A stretch of DNA of 19,063 nt. It comes from Pseudobdellovibrio sp. GTDB lineage: Bacteria > Bdellovibrionota > Bdellovibrionia > Bdellovibrionales > Bdellovibrionaceae. The notes under the pieces were generated by a model. It was not told where the DNA came from and searched no databases. It saw only the letters and a program-made list of their open reading frames with translations. Position numbers and translations under genes: made by a program. Shown piece after piece: positions 1-6,585 of the stretch (position 1 is its first letter; each line of letters opens with the position of its first letter). Location of the stretch: contig JANWIU010000014.1 in assembly GCA_025449725.1 (NCBI GenBank), positions 1-19,063 on the forward strand, in the 5' to 3' direction.

Positions 1-2
1 AA

Positions 3-641
3 GAAGGGCACGGTTGTGGAGGCTCTTTGATCGCTTCCAACTGGGTGCTGACGGCCGGTCACTGTGTCCATGGCTACGTGAAAGAGAAAATGCGTGTCGT
101 GATGGGTTTGCACGATCGCACAAAGACCGAAAACTCTGAAACCTTTGAAATCGAAGACATGGTTATTCATCCCAATTACGGCGCACACGATTTGGAGTTC
201 GACCTGGCTTTGATAAAGTTAAAGGGTAACTCGGAATTCACCCCCGTTTCGCTGAATCAAGAAGAATTGAACTTGTCTCCGGTTAGCCCCATAAAAGCCT
301 GGGTTTCCGGTTGGGGCACTACCCGCCAGGGAAACTTCAAACTTCCAAAAATCTTACAAAAATTAGAGCTTCCACTTGTACGAACTGAAGAGTGCAACAA
401 ACCGGCATCCTATGACGGTGCAATTAATGAAACTCAAATTTGCGCCGGCTTCCAGCAAGGCAGGAAAGACAGCTGCCAGTGCGACAGCGGTGGCCCGTTG
501 TTTTTAAAGAAAAATAATAATGAGTTTTTACTGATCGGCATCGTTAGCTACGGCGAAGGCTGCGCAAAGCCTGACAAATACGGCGTCTACACAAAAGTAA
601 ATTTCTTTTACGATTGGATTCAGCAGCAAATCACTGAGTAA
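3..641 (+). CDS. Secreted trypsin-like serine protease (S1 family), 5' end outside window
   Basis: This is a chymotrypsin-fold endopeptidase. The reading frame is open to the left edge, and the residues before the first possible start (EGHGCGGSL) belong to the conserved core, so the N-terminus and any signal or propeptide lie upstream. The catalytic His is in TAGHC (codon at 60-62), the catalytic Asp in FDLALIKL, and the catalytic Ser in CDSGGPL. Asp189 of the specificity pocket is present (DSCQ), which predicts cleavage after Lys/Arg. The C-terminal GIVSYGEGCAKPDKYGVYTKV and the final Trp helix are typical, so the 3' end is complete. Cysteines equivalent to 42-58, 168-182 and 191-220 are all present. 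The oddity is the oxyanion-hole residue: the family motif GDSGG reads CDSGG, with Cys in place of Gly193. It probably acts in the periplasm or outside the cell. The next gene converges, with 9 nt between the stops. Confidence 0.93.
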   Translation, partial: EGHGCGGSLIASNWVLTAGHCVHGYVKEKMRVVMGLHDRTKTENSETFEIEDMVIHPNYGAHDLEFDLALIKLKGNSEFTPVSLNQEELNLSPVSPIKAWVSGWGTTRQGNFKLPKILQKLELPLVRTEECNKPASYDGAINETQICAGFQQGRKDSCQCDSGGPLFLKKNNNEFLLIGIVSYGEGCAKPDKYGVYTKVNFFYDWIQQQITE

Positions 642-650
642 CAGAAATAA

Positions 651-1031
651 CTACTGAGAGTCCTTGGCACAATTACTTAAAAAGAAACTGCCACCATTTG
701 TATAGTTTGCGTAGCAATTACGAACCTTGCTCCCTGAATAGATAAAAATTTCGACCCGGTCTAGATCTGTTCCTTCGATTAGGCTAAGACCAACTTCGAT
801 ATCGGCAGTAACAAAGGCCTGGATAGGGTTATCTATTCGGTTCAAAACTATTCGCGTAACCGGAACCTGAGATTCGAAGCTATCATAGTGCCCGGGAGCA
901 CTCAAATTTATGGCTTGAAATGAATATTGTCCAAGCAGTTCTCTTTCAGCGACGCTTTGTAATACTTCCCAGCTGGCAGAAAAGGCGTTGCTGGCAAAAA
1001 GAAAGATTGTAATCAAAAGTGAAGCTTTCAT
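651..1031 (-). CDS. Small exported protein, unknown function
   Basis: I do not recognise this 126-residue protein. I place the start at the ATG ending at 1031, because it opens a clear signal peptide (MKASLLITIFLFASNAFSA, cleavage probably after SA) and has an AGGGAGA ribosome site 5 nt upstream. The frame continues 17 codons further upstream, but those residues (MLLTNTSLRK...) do not look like a signal sequence. The mature part is about 107 residues, beta-rich in appearance, with two cysteines near the C-terminus (NCYANYT and NCAKD) that could form one disulfide in the periplasm. It converges on the protease gene, and 9 nt separate the stops. Confidence 0.7.
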   Translation of the reverse strand: MKASLLITIFLFASNAFSASWEVLQSVAERELLGQYSFQAINLSAPGHYDSFESQVPVTRIVLNRIDNPIQAFVTADIEVGLSLIEGTDLDRVEIFIYSGSKVRNCYANYTNGGSFFLSNCAKDSQ

Positions 1032-1202
1032 TTGGTCTCCCTTGAAAGTTATTTTGCGTAAACTTGTATTAGTTAAGAGCAAGGCACATGCCGAGCAAAG
1101 GCTTTTCTATTGCAAACAATCGTCTCATTGGGAGACGGTAACAAAGTTGGGCAGACACTGACAGGTCGACTGAGTTATTTTGAGGTCGGATTAAAATCTC
1201 GC

Positions 1203-1583
1203 TTAGGCACTTACTTCTGTGGCTTTCAAATTTCCTTTTTTGTATTCGTTCCAGATTTTAACGAATGTCAAAGGAGAAACCAGGTTGTCCGCATTGACTG
1301 TAACCACGTTACTGTAGCGGGCTGCGAATACCCCCGCCATTTCATTTGATACTTTGCTGCGTCTATGAGGCTTAATGACGCGAGCACCGGAAGCCAAAGC
1401 GATTTCAGCCGTGCGGTCAGTAGAATCGTGGTCAACTACGATGATTTCCACCGGGGCTAAGTCAAATCTTTGCAAGCACTGAAGCGCAATCCAAGCGGAA
1501 TGTAAGGTATAACGAATTACCTTTTCTTTATTGTGGGCAGAGATCACGACTGAAAAACCATTTTTTGATCCTGAAGTTTTCAT
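1203..1583 (-). CDS. Short GT2-like glycosyltransferase domain, probably truncated
   Basis: The 126-residue product matches the first half of a GT-A fold family 2 glycosyltransferase. It has the opening strand FSVVISAHNKEKVI, the second strand EIIVVDHDSTDRTAEIA, the region ASGARVI, and a DXD-like strand VVTVNADNLVSP. Complete members usually exceed 220 residues. This one ends about 20 residues after the DXD-like strand and lacks the acceptor-binding half and catalytic base. The DXD itself reads NAD. The start ATG (1583) has a purine-rich AAGGGG stretch upstream. I read through the 3' flank in another minus-strand frame: it is open to about 1073 but has no glycosyltransferase motif, so a simple frameshift is not supported. 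It may be a remnant or a small nucleotide-sugar-binding protein. Confidence 0.6.
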   Translation of the reverse strand: MKTSGSKNGFSVVISAHNKEKVIRYTLHSAWIALQCLQRFDLAPVEIIVVDHDSTDRTAEIALASGARVIKPHRRSKVSNEMAGVFAARYSNVVTVNADNLVSPLTFVKIWNEYKKGNLKATEVSA

Positions 1584-1638
1584 GGCGCTGCCCCTTCCCC
1601 TTTGTCCTCAATGATAGGTACGAAGGCGGCGGGACTTT

Positions 1639-1663
1639 GGTTACAAAATAAATTATTTTAACC
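1639..1663. repeat. AT-rich palindrome between GT-like and receiver genes
   Basis: The core AAAATAA-A-TTATTTT is symmetrical and bracketed by GGTT and AACC. It lies in the 101-bp gap downstream of the stand-alone receiver gene and upstream of the GT-like gene, both on the minus strand. There is no T-run on either side, so it is not a typical intrinsic terminator. An operator or promoter-region palindrome is possible. Confidence 0.35.
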
Positions 1664-1684
1664 CAAAATTCTCAATTTGAAACA

Positions 1685-2080
1685 TTAGCCCGCACTGGAA
1701 AAGTATTTTGCTAGATTTAGTCCAATATGCTCCGGATTAAGAGGCTTTTGCAATACATCAGTGGCACCATTTTGCCGCGCATACACAGACTTTATTTTTT
1801 CCGATTCATTGGCAATCAATATGAAAGGAATGTTGATTCCGTTTGATTTACAAAGTTTCAGAAACTCAATGCCATTTTGCCCAGATGACAATTTCAAGTT
1901 ACAAAATATGCAATCGATTTTTTTCGTACGCAGAATTCTCCATGCAGCATCAAGAGTTTGGGCCGTGTGCACTTTATAATTGATTGGAAACACCGAATAG
2001 ACGTTGTCTAAAGAACTCTTTTCAATATCAATAAACAAAATCGTTTCAGAGTTTCTTTGGCTAAAGTTTAATTCGAACAT
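1685..2080 (-). CDS. Stand-alone receiver (CheY-like) domain without phospho-acceptor Asp
   Basis: The 131-residue protein has the layout of a single response-regulator receiver domain: first strand TILFIDIEKSS, central strand DCIFCNLKLSSGQNGIEFL, fourth strand FILIANES, and the lysine loop DVLQKPLNP. The Lys-Pro is kept, but the other active-site positions are changed. The acidic pair (normally DD or DE) reads D-I, the phosphorylated Asp is Asn (CNLKL), and the Thr/Ser at the end of strand 4 is Ala. Standard Asp phosphorylation is therefore unlikely, and it may act as a constitutive or protein-interaction receiver. There is no output domain. The start ATG has a GGAG ribosome site (CTGGAGTAAAA). 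Its nearest neighbours are a lipoprotein gene upstream on the same strand and an OmpR-type regulator beyond that. Confidence 0.85.
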   Translation of the reverse strand: MFELNFSQRNSETILFIDIEKSSLDNVYSVFPINYKVHTAQTLDAAWRILRTKKIDCIFCNLKLSSGQNGIEFLKLCKSNGINIPFILIANESEKIKSVYARQNGATDVLQKPLNPEHIGLNLAKYFSSAG

Positions 2081-2114
2081 TTTTACTCCAGTTTAAATTA
2101 TTTAAGGTCATTGC

Positions 2115-2897
2115 TTAGTTTGGGAATTGGGTCACTTTGACCTTAACTTCTACTGAGAACCCGACACTGTCTGTAATTTTAACTATTGAATTACTTTCCC
2201 AGTTGCTTGCGATAAAAGTTCCTTGATTTTGAAAAATAGTTCCGGGTCCAGCAATGATGCTATAGGAGTATGGCGGCACTCCACCTTCACCGACAAAGTT
2301 GTGGACATCACCGTAACCGAGAGTCAGCATGGATTCACCTGAACTTACCGGTGCTACTGAAATTACTTCTGCAATGATTATGTTACCAGCGCTGTCTTCC
2401 ACCTGAATGAGGGCTGAACCGGAAAACCACGGAGCCGTATATACTCCACCCGTTAGATCGATTTGGCCGCCTCCGCTGAGAATAGTATATTTAAATGGGG
2501 CCGTGCCACCGGAAACTTGTAAGCTGTAGGACTGTCCGTAAATAACATAAGAGACGTTTTCAATTAAATTCAACGGTGGATTCACAAGAACAACAGCATC
2601 GTCGTACTGACCATTACCGTCAGTAACACGAACTACGACTTCATCTGGTTCCAATGCTAAAAGTTTACCTGTTTCCGGTGAAATTTGCGCGTTACCTTTG
2701 ACAATGCTGTATTCATATTCTCCTTCGCCTCCGATCGCAGAAAAAACCACTTCGGAATTCACACTCATCGCAGTTGTTTTAGGCGAGATAACCAAAGACT
2801 CAGCCAAGCGTGATGGCGCAAAGCCTTCGTCCTGCTTGGCGCAAGAAAAAGAAAGTAAGATCAGAGTCAGTCCAGTTAAAACTTTTACTTTATTCAT
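2115..2897 (-). CDS. Predicted lipoprotein with three tandem Ig-like repeats
   Basis: The 260-residue product starts with a lipoprotein-type signal (MNKVKVLTGLTLILLSFSC; lipid-attachment Cys19, a non-canonical lipobox SFS-C, followed by AKQDEG). The rest contains three repeats of about 70-75 residues with a shared pattern: GG-x-P/E-Y/F-x-Y-S/T-I, then G-x-G/A-x-I, then V-x-DS/DG-x-G. The cores sit near residues 56-96, 130-171 and 204-247, and resemble bacterial Ig-like or cadherin-like surface modules. No enzymatic motif is visible, so a structural or adhesion role at the outer membrane is inferred. The start has a strong AGGAGA site 5 nt upstream. It is transcribed divergently from the OmpR-family regulator over a roughly 200-bp region. 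The receiver gene follows, 34 nt after its stop. Confidence 0.8.
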   Translation of the reverse strand: MNKVKVLTGLTLILLSFSCAKQDEGFAPSRLAESLVISPKTTAMSVNSEVVFSAIGGEGEYEYSIVKGNAQISPETGKLLALEPDEVVVRVTDGNGQYDDAVVLVNPPLNLIENVSYVIYGQSYSLQVSGGTAPFKYTILSGGGQIDLTGGVYTAPWFSGSALIQVEDSAGNIIIAEVISVAPVSSGESMLTLGYGDVHNFVGEGGVPPYSYSIIAGPGTIFQNQGTFIASNWESNSIVKITDSVGFSVEVKVKVTQFPN

Positions 2898-2919
2898 TTG
2901 TTTCTCCTGTTGTTAGGTT

Positions 2920-2947
2920 ATTAAACTTTTCGGTCAAATATAGCCAA
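2920..2947 (-). promoter_or_regulatory. Candidate sigma-70-type promoter of the Ig-repeat lipoprotein
   Basis: Read on the minus strand, TTGGCT (2942-2947) and TTTAAT (2920-2925) are separated by 16 bp and lie about 22 bp ahead of the start codon at 2897. The fit to consensus is moderate. Confidence 0.4.
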
Positions 2948-2968
2948 ACAGAATCGATTCACAGTTAC

Positions 2969-3033
2969 TTCATGTTCACTTAAAACTTCCTTCACAATTG
3001 ACGAAGAATTCATGTTAAGAATCGGTTAAGAAT
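2969..3033. promoter_or_regulatory. Direct repeats with 11-bp period (candidate OmpR-family operator)
   Basis: GTTAAGAAT occurs at 3014-3022 and again at 3025-3033, exactly 11 bp apart. Further upstream TTCAT (2969), TTAAA (2980) and TTCAC (2991) also fall on an 11-bp period. OmpR/PhoB-type winged-helix regulators bind such direct repeats as head-to-tail dimers. The region separates the lipoprotein gene (minus) from the OmpR-type regulator gene (plus), so autoregulation is the natural guess. Not proven. Confidence 0.45.
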
Positions 3034-3106
3034 GATACGTCCAGCGGATAAGTACTTGAAATCATGAAGGTTGCTTAGTCTTTTAAATCTGGCTATGCTT
3101 CAGAGT

Positions 3107-3796
3107 ATGGAAGACAAGAAGAAGCTTTTGATTGTTGATGATGAAGAGATCATTTGTTCGCATTTATCGGCTGAACTGGCAGATCTTTTTGACGTCAAAT
3201 ATTCCACGCAAGTCGATCAAGCTTATGCACTGGCAACTGAAGACAGCATAGACGCAATTCTCTTGGATATTAATTTAGGAATCGATAATGGATTCGAATT
3301 CTGTGAGCGATTAAGAGACAACGCCCTTACGAAGAATGTTCAAATTTTCTTAATGACCGGTTTCGGCAATAAAAAATCACACCTTCAGTCTTATCGGGTC
3401 GGTGCTGATGACTATATTGAAAAGCCTATCGATATCGATGAACTGAAAATAAGATTGAGCAGCAGATTAAAGCGCCTGGAAGCCATTACCGGCGTTTCTA
3501 ATAATGTCGGAAACCTAAAGGTATACTTTGACCGCAATGAGATCGAACTCAACGGCGAAGTTACTCAATTGAGTCTTGTCGAAATTAAACTGCTAAAAGT
3601 ATTTCTTTCAAATGTTAATAAAAAGGTTACCCGCCAGGACATCTTAAAGGCAGTGTGGCCGGATGCAAGAGTAGAAGATAGAACCGTCGATGTTCATGTA
3701 AGCACTCTAAGGAAAAAAATTAAAAATTTTGATCATCAAATTCAGTCACTGTACGGGAGCGGTTACATTCTAAAACCTGTAGGAAAATCTGGTTAG
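3107..3796 (+). CDS. OmpR/PhoB-family DNA-binding response regulator
   Basis: This is a two-component output protein. The N-terminal receiver is intact: acidic pair in LLIVDDEE, phospho-acceptor Asp in AILLDINLG, Thr in FLMTGFG, and Lys in DDYIEKP. The C-terminal winged-helix domain runs from about VGNLKVYFD to the end, with LSLVEIKLLKVFLSN, DILKAVWPD, DRTVDVHVSTLRKKI and the closing GSGYIL, all typical of trans_reg_C. I chose the ATG at 3107, which leaves a short lead before LLIVDDE. Upstream in-frame starts at 3071 (TTG) and 3095 (ATG) would add 12 or 4 residues, and none has a strong ribosome site. The likely partner is the 7TM histidine kinase at 4568, although a convergent gene lies between them. 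The stop overlaps the stop of that convergent gene. Confidence 0.92.
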   Translation: MEDKKKLLIVDDEEIICSHLSAELADLFDVKYSTQVDQAYALATEDSIDAILLDINLGIDNGFEFCERLRDNALTKNVQIFLMTGFGNKKSHLQSYRVGADDYIEKPIDIDELKIRLSSRLKRLEAITGVSNNVGNLKVYFDRNEIELNGEVTQLSLVEIKLLKVFLSNVNKKVTRQDILKAVWPDARVEDRTVDVHVSTLRKKIKNFDHQIQSLYGSGYILKPVGKSG

Positions 3797-4413
3797 GCCA
3801 GCTCTAATCTCGGTTGAACAATTTCAACCTTTTTACCCATATAAACACGGAATTTTGAAGTGTTGGCAGTGCTGTAGTGAACAATACTACTTAATAGCAA
3901 TGCTTTTGTTTTTTTACATTTGCAAATTTTTGTAAATTCGCCGACTTCGGAATTCAGAGAGTTGGTTGCGTGAATCAATTCAAAGATAAGAAATATCAGA
4001 TATTTATTACGCTCGAAGGTTTGTTCGGTAGAAAATTGGCTGTTATTTTTTGGCGATTTCATGCCATTTCTTATTTTAACGGCCTCTTCTTCCAAAACCT
4101 GAATATCGTAAAAGTAAGCGTCAAAGGCATTTGGCTTATTGAAGTCAAATTGGCTTAAGCGGGCAACGACAGGCAGTATTACAGAGGCAAGGGCCGGCTC
4201 TTTGTTAGAGACTTGCACCAATTGACTCATCCTGTACTGCAGAACAGTCTTTATTGCTAATCGAAGCTTACTGATCTTTGCACATCTTTGCTGAAGGCTT
4301 TTTCGGCCTGAGCACAATCTGGCGTTTGCCTTCAAGCATTTAATAGCTTGGTAGGCCAAGAGCACAAAGACTAACGGGGCGACTAATGTAAAATAAGCAT
4401 TTAAGTTTTCCAT
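3793..4413 (-). CDS. Membrane-anchored protein, unknown function
   Basis: I do not recognise this 206-residue protein. It has one strong N-terminal hydrophobic segment (about residues 7-25, FTLVAPLVFVLLAYQAIKCL), then a basic, mostly helical region, including a hydrophobic helix YLIFLIFELIHATNSL near residues 138-153 and a Cys/Lys-rich patch ICKCKKTK. The layout is loosely like LemA-type anchored helical proteins, but I see no family motif. The start codon lacks a clear ribosome site. It sits on the opposite strand between the OmpR-type regulator and the 7TM kinase. Its stop (minus strand TAA, 3793-3795) overlaps the regulator's TAG (3794-3796), and its start is divergent from the kinase. An accessory role in that signalling system is only a positional guess. 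Confidence 0.65.
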   Translation of the reverse strand: MENLNAYFTLVAPLVFVLLAYQAIKCLKANARLCSGRKSLQQRCAKISKLRLAIKTVLQYRMSQLVQVSNKEPALASVILPVVARLSQFDFNKPNAFDAYFYDIQVLEEEAVKIRNGMKSPKNNSQFSTEQTFERNKYLIFLIFELIHATNSLNSEVGEFTKICKCKKTKALLLSSIVHYSTANTSKFRVYMGKKVEIVQPRLELA

Positions 4414-4451
4414 GTAGATGTTTTCGGTAACTTTATGGGCTAATGAAGCAA

Positions 4452-4498
4452 TTCATAATTACTTCATAATTGAGTTAGCCTTTAACAATTGCTTAAAT
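4452..4498 (+). promoter_or_regulatory. 11-bp-period direct repeats plus candidate promoter of the 7TM kinase
   Basis: TTCATAATT occurs at 4452-4460 and 4463-4471, an exact 9-mer repeated at 11 bp. It abuts a candidate -35 TTGAGT (4470-4475), followed 17 bp later by TTAAAT (4493-4498). Repeats overlapping a weak -35 are typical of promoters activated by PhoB/OmpR-type regulators. CTTCATAATTGA here resembles CTTCACAATTGA at 2990-3001 upstream of the regulator gene. Confidence 0.45.
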
Positions 4499-4567
4499 AT
4501 TGTTTTGAGAATCTCTATTGAAAAGAACTGAGATAACCTTCACTATTAATAGTAAGGAGAAACTTTT

Positions 4568-6454
4568 GTGAAAAAACTTCTATTCTTGTTGGCAGGTTTC
4601 CTATTTGTGATTTTTTATTTTGGGCTATCTGGCCAAAATGACAAATACACCGTGGCCGGTAATGTGACTTACTTAGAAACAGATATTGTGGCCGGTCATG
4701 AGCAGGACCTTCTAAAAATGGAATTTAGAACTGCAGGCAGTACCATTAAGTCCGGTGCTACTACCACCTGGTTGAAAGTTAAAGTACCGGAAAATTTCTT
4801 AGGTGCAGGAAATGTGTTGTTTTCTTCTTCAACAGAAATGATTCCCAAAATGGATTTCTACTTTTCAAATTCAGAACGAATTGTCGCTGCTGACAGTTGT
4901 AACTTAAGATTCGAATCTGAAAACTGCCGGCTGGCAAACCTACAGTATGCTGTGCCGTTGTCTTCCAATGAAATGCCGGAAATTAAGGAAATTTACATAA
5001 AAATACAAAATGAGAGGCATCAGATCCTCAATGATTTTTACGTTATGAAGAAAGATTATTACAATAGATCGAATACAGTACTTACATTTTTGATAGGATT
5101 AACCGTCGGAATCTCTTTGATTATTGCCATCTATTGTTTTTCGATGTCAGTGGCCTTTCAAAATACAGCTTGCCTTAGCTTCGGAATTTATGCCCTATTT
5201 CAGTTTTTCGGCACCTCGGTGTACCGCGGGTTCTGGGACTTAATTAAGCCGTCCACAGATCTCATTAGTGGTTATGACCTCTATCCCCCCATCTTTTTTC
5301 TAGGAAGATTTTTTGAAATTCTTTTCCTGGCTGTGTTTTTTAAAAATGAAAAAACTTCGAAATTTGTAAATTATTTGATTGGATTTGAACTCGTATCGCT
5401 TTTTGGTCTCGCTGCTTACAGTGTGTACGACGGTAATTTTTTATGGAGTATTGCATCGCAAGTACTTGCATTGGTGCCACTGACAATAGTCGCTGTGTCG
5501 CTCTATCACTTATATAGAAAATCCCAGCATGCGATGTATTTTCTGCTGTCCTGGGGGCTCGGCTCCTTGGGCTATTTTATTTGGGCGTTAAATAGAATGG
5601 ACATTCTTGCAGTCCATTGGTTTTTTGCATATGCACCGCTCGGTTTCAGGCCAATTCAATTATTTCTTTTGGCCTTTTATATGTCGATTCAGGTTTCAGA
5701 CATTAAGTCGGCGCTTAGAATCGCTAGATTAAATGCCAGCAAGGATAATGTTGTTAAAACAATTTTCAGGGTTCTCGCTCATGATTTATCAAATTTATCG
5801 ATGATCATTGATGTCTGTTCACGCGCCGGGAAAAAAGCTGCAGATCTGGATTTTGCAAAAAAGGAATTTGAAAACATTAGTCAGTCCATCAAACGGCAGA
5901 ACGCAATTGTTCGCCACTATAAAGAAATTTATCTAAAACGCGGACAAGATGTCGTTAAGTTAAGTCCGGTAAACCTAAACGAATCCGTTAAAAATGCGGC
6001 AGAAATTATACGCGTAAAAGCAGCTAGAAAGAATATTCAGGTAGTTTGCAACCTCACCGATTCGGCCCCAATGGTAATGGCAGAAGAAATTTCGCTGACC
6101 AACCAGGTTTTAGTCAATTTGCTGGACAATGCTGTTAAGTATTCCGATGCAAACACGACAATCAGAGTTAGCGTGGAAAAGCCGACTTTTGGCAATATTG
6201 TACTTAAAGTGGAAGATGAAGGAATTGGGCTCAGCAAAGAAATGATCGAACTCATTTTCAGCGAAAAACTAAAAATCGATAGAAGCAGATTGCAAGACAG
6301 CGAAGAGGACAGCACCGGTCACGGCTTACTGATTGTAAGAGACTTTATTTTTTCTTACGGCGGTACGGTCAAAGTCACTAGACGGTCTCCCAAAGGGACT
6401 CAGTTTTTAATTAAGCTGGAACCTGCCACAGAAGAGCTTGCTGCAACTTTCTAG
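4568..6454 (+). CDS. 7TM-DISM sensor histidine kinase
   Basis: The 628-residue membrane sensor kinase has an N-terminal hydrophobic segment (3-21), an extracytoplasmic domain (about 26-167) with beta-sandwich character, seven hydrophobic helices (about 170-378) in the 7TMR-DISM arrangement, then a kinase core. The H-box is VLAHDLSNLSMII with phospho-acceptor His405. The N-box is NLLDN (517-521), the G1 box DEGIG (550-554), and the G2 box GHGLLIV (from 584). No receiver domain is attached, so phosphate should pass to a separate regulator, most simply the OmpR-type protein at 3107. DISM sensors often bind carbohydrate-like or other small ligands, but the ligand cannot be read here. The start is GTG, supported by AAGGAG at 4554-4559, 8 nt upstream. 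An in-frame HK of this type fits environmental or prey sensing, which is inference. Confidence 0.9.
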   Translation: MKKLLFLLAGFLFVIFYFGLSGQNDKYTVAGNVTYLETDIVAGHEQDLLKMEFRTAGSTIKSGATTTWLKVKVPENFLGAGNVLFSSSTEMIPKMDFYFSNSERIVAADSCNLRFESENCRLANLQYAVPLSSNEMPEIKEIYIKIQNERHQILNDFYVMKKDYYNRSNTVLTFLIGLTVGISLIIAIYCFSMSVAFQNTACLSFGIYALFQFFGTSVYRGFWDLIKPSTDLISGYDLYPPIFFLGRFFEILFLAVFFKNEKTSKFVNYLIGFELVSLFGLAAYSVYDGNFLWSIASQVLALVPLTIVAVSLYHLYRKSQHAMYFLLSWGLGSLGYFIWALNRMDILAVHWFFAYAPLGFRPIQLFLLAFYMSIQVSDIKSALRIARLNASKDNVVKTIFRVLAHDLSNLSMIIDVCSRAGKKAADLDFAKKEFENISQSIKRQNAIVRHYKEIYLKRGQDVVKLSPVNLNESVKNAAEIIRVKAARKNIQVVCNLTDSAPMVMAEEISLTNQVLVNLLDNAVKYSDANTTIRVSVEKPTFGNIVLKVEDEGIGLSKEMIELIFSEKLKIDRSRLQDSEEDSTGHGLLIVRDFIFSYGGTVKVTRRSPKGTQFLIKLEPATEELAATF

Positions 6455-6548
6455 CGCCTAGAATTACTAAGTTTCGCCGGCTCAAAAACTAAGCAAGAAG
6501 GTGCTGGAACAGTCGTTGATTTTTGCAGAGGGTCTACGAGGCTTTACA

Positions 6549-6576
6549 TTGACAGGATAGGGTTCCCATTTAACTC
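6549..6576 (+). promoter_or_regulatory. Candidate promoter for the membrane protein / IMPDH-family / murI operon
   Basis: A perfect TTGACA (6549-6554) is followed after 16 bp by TAACTC (6571-6576), a poor -10. Transcription would begin just ahead of the GTG starts at 6586/6595. The rest of the 131-bp gap after the kinase gene shows no hairpin terminator. Confidence 0.4.
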
Positions 6577-6585
6577 TACAAGGCT

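Noticed and set aside
1073..1202. Possible frameshifted continuation of the GT2-like gene
   Set aside because: One minus-strand frame is open to 1073, but its residues (RPQNNSVDLSVSAQLCYRLP) show no glycosyltransferase pattern.
1110..1349. Plus-strand 79-codon frame over the GT-like gene
   Set aside because: It is antisense to the GT2 motifs, and its hydrophobic run (FCGFQISFFVFVPDF) is a mirror of the opposite coding strand.
3071..3106. TTG-initiated longer form of the OmpR-type regulator
   Set aside because: It adds 12 residues (LLNLAML...) not seen in receiver domains and has no better ribosome site than ATG 3107; not excluded.
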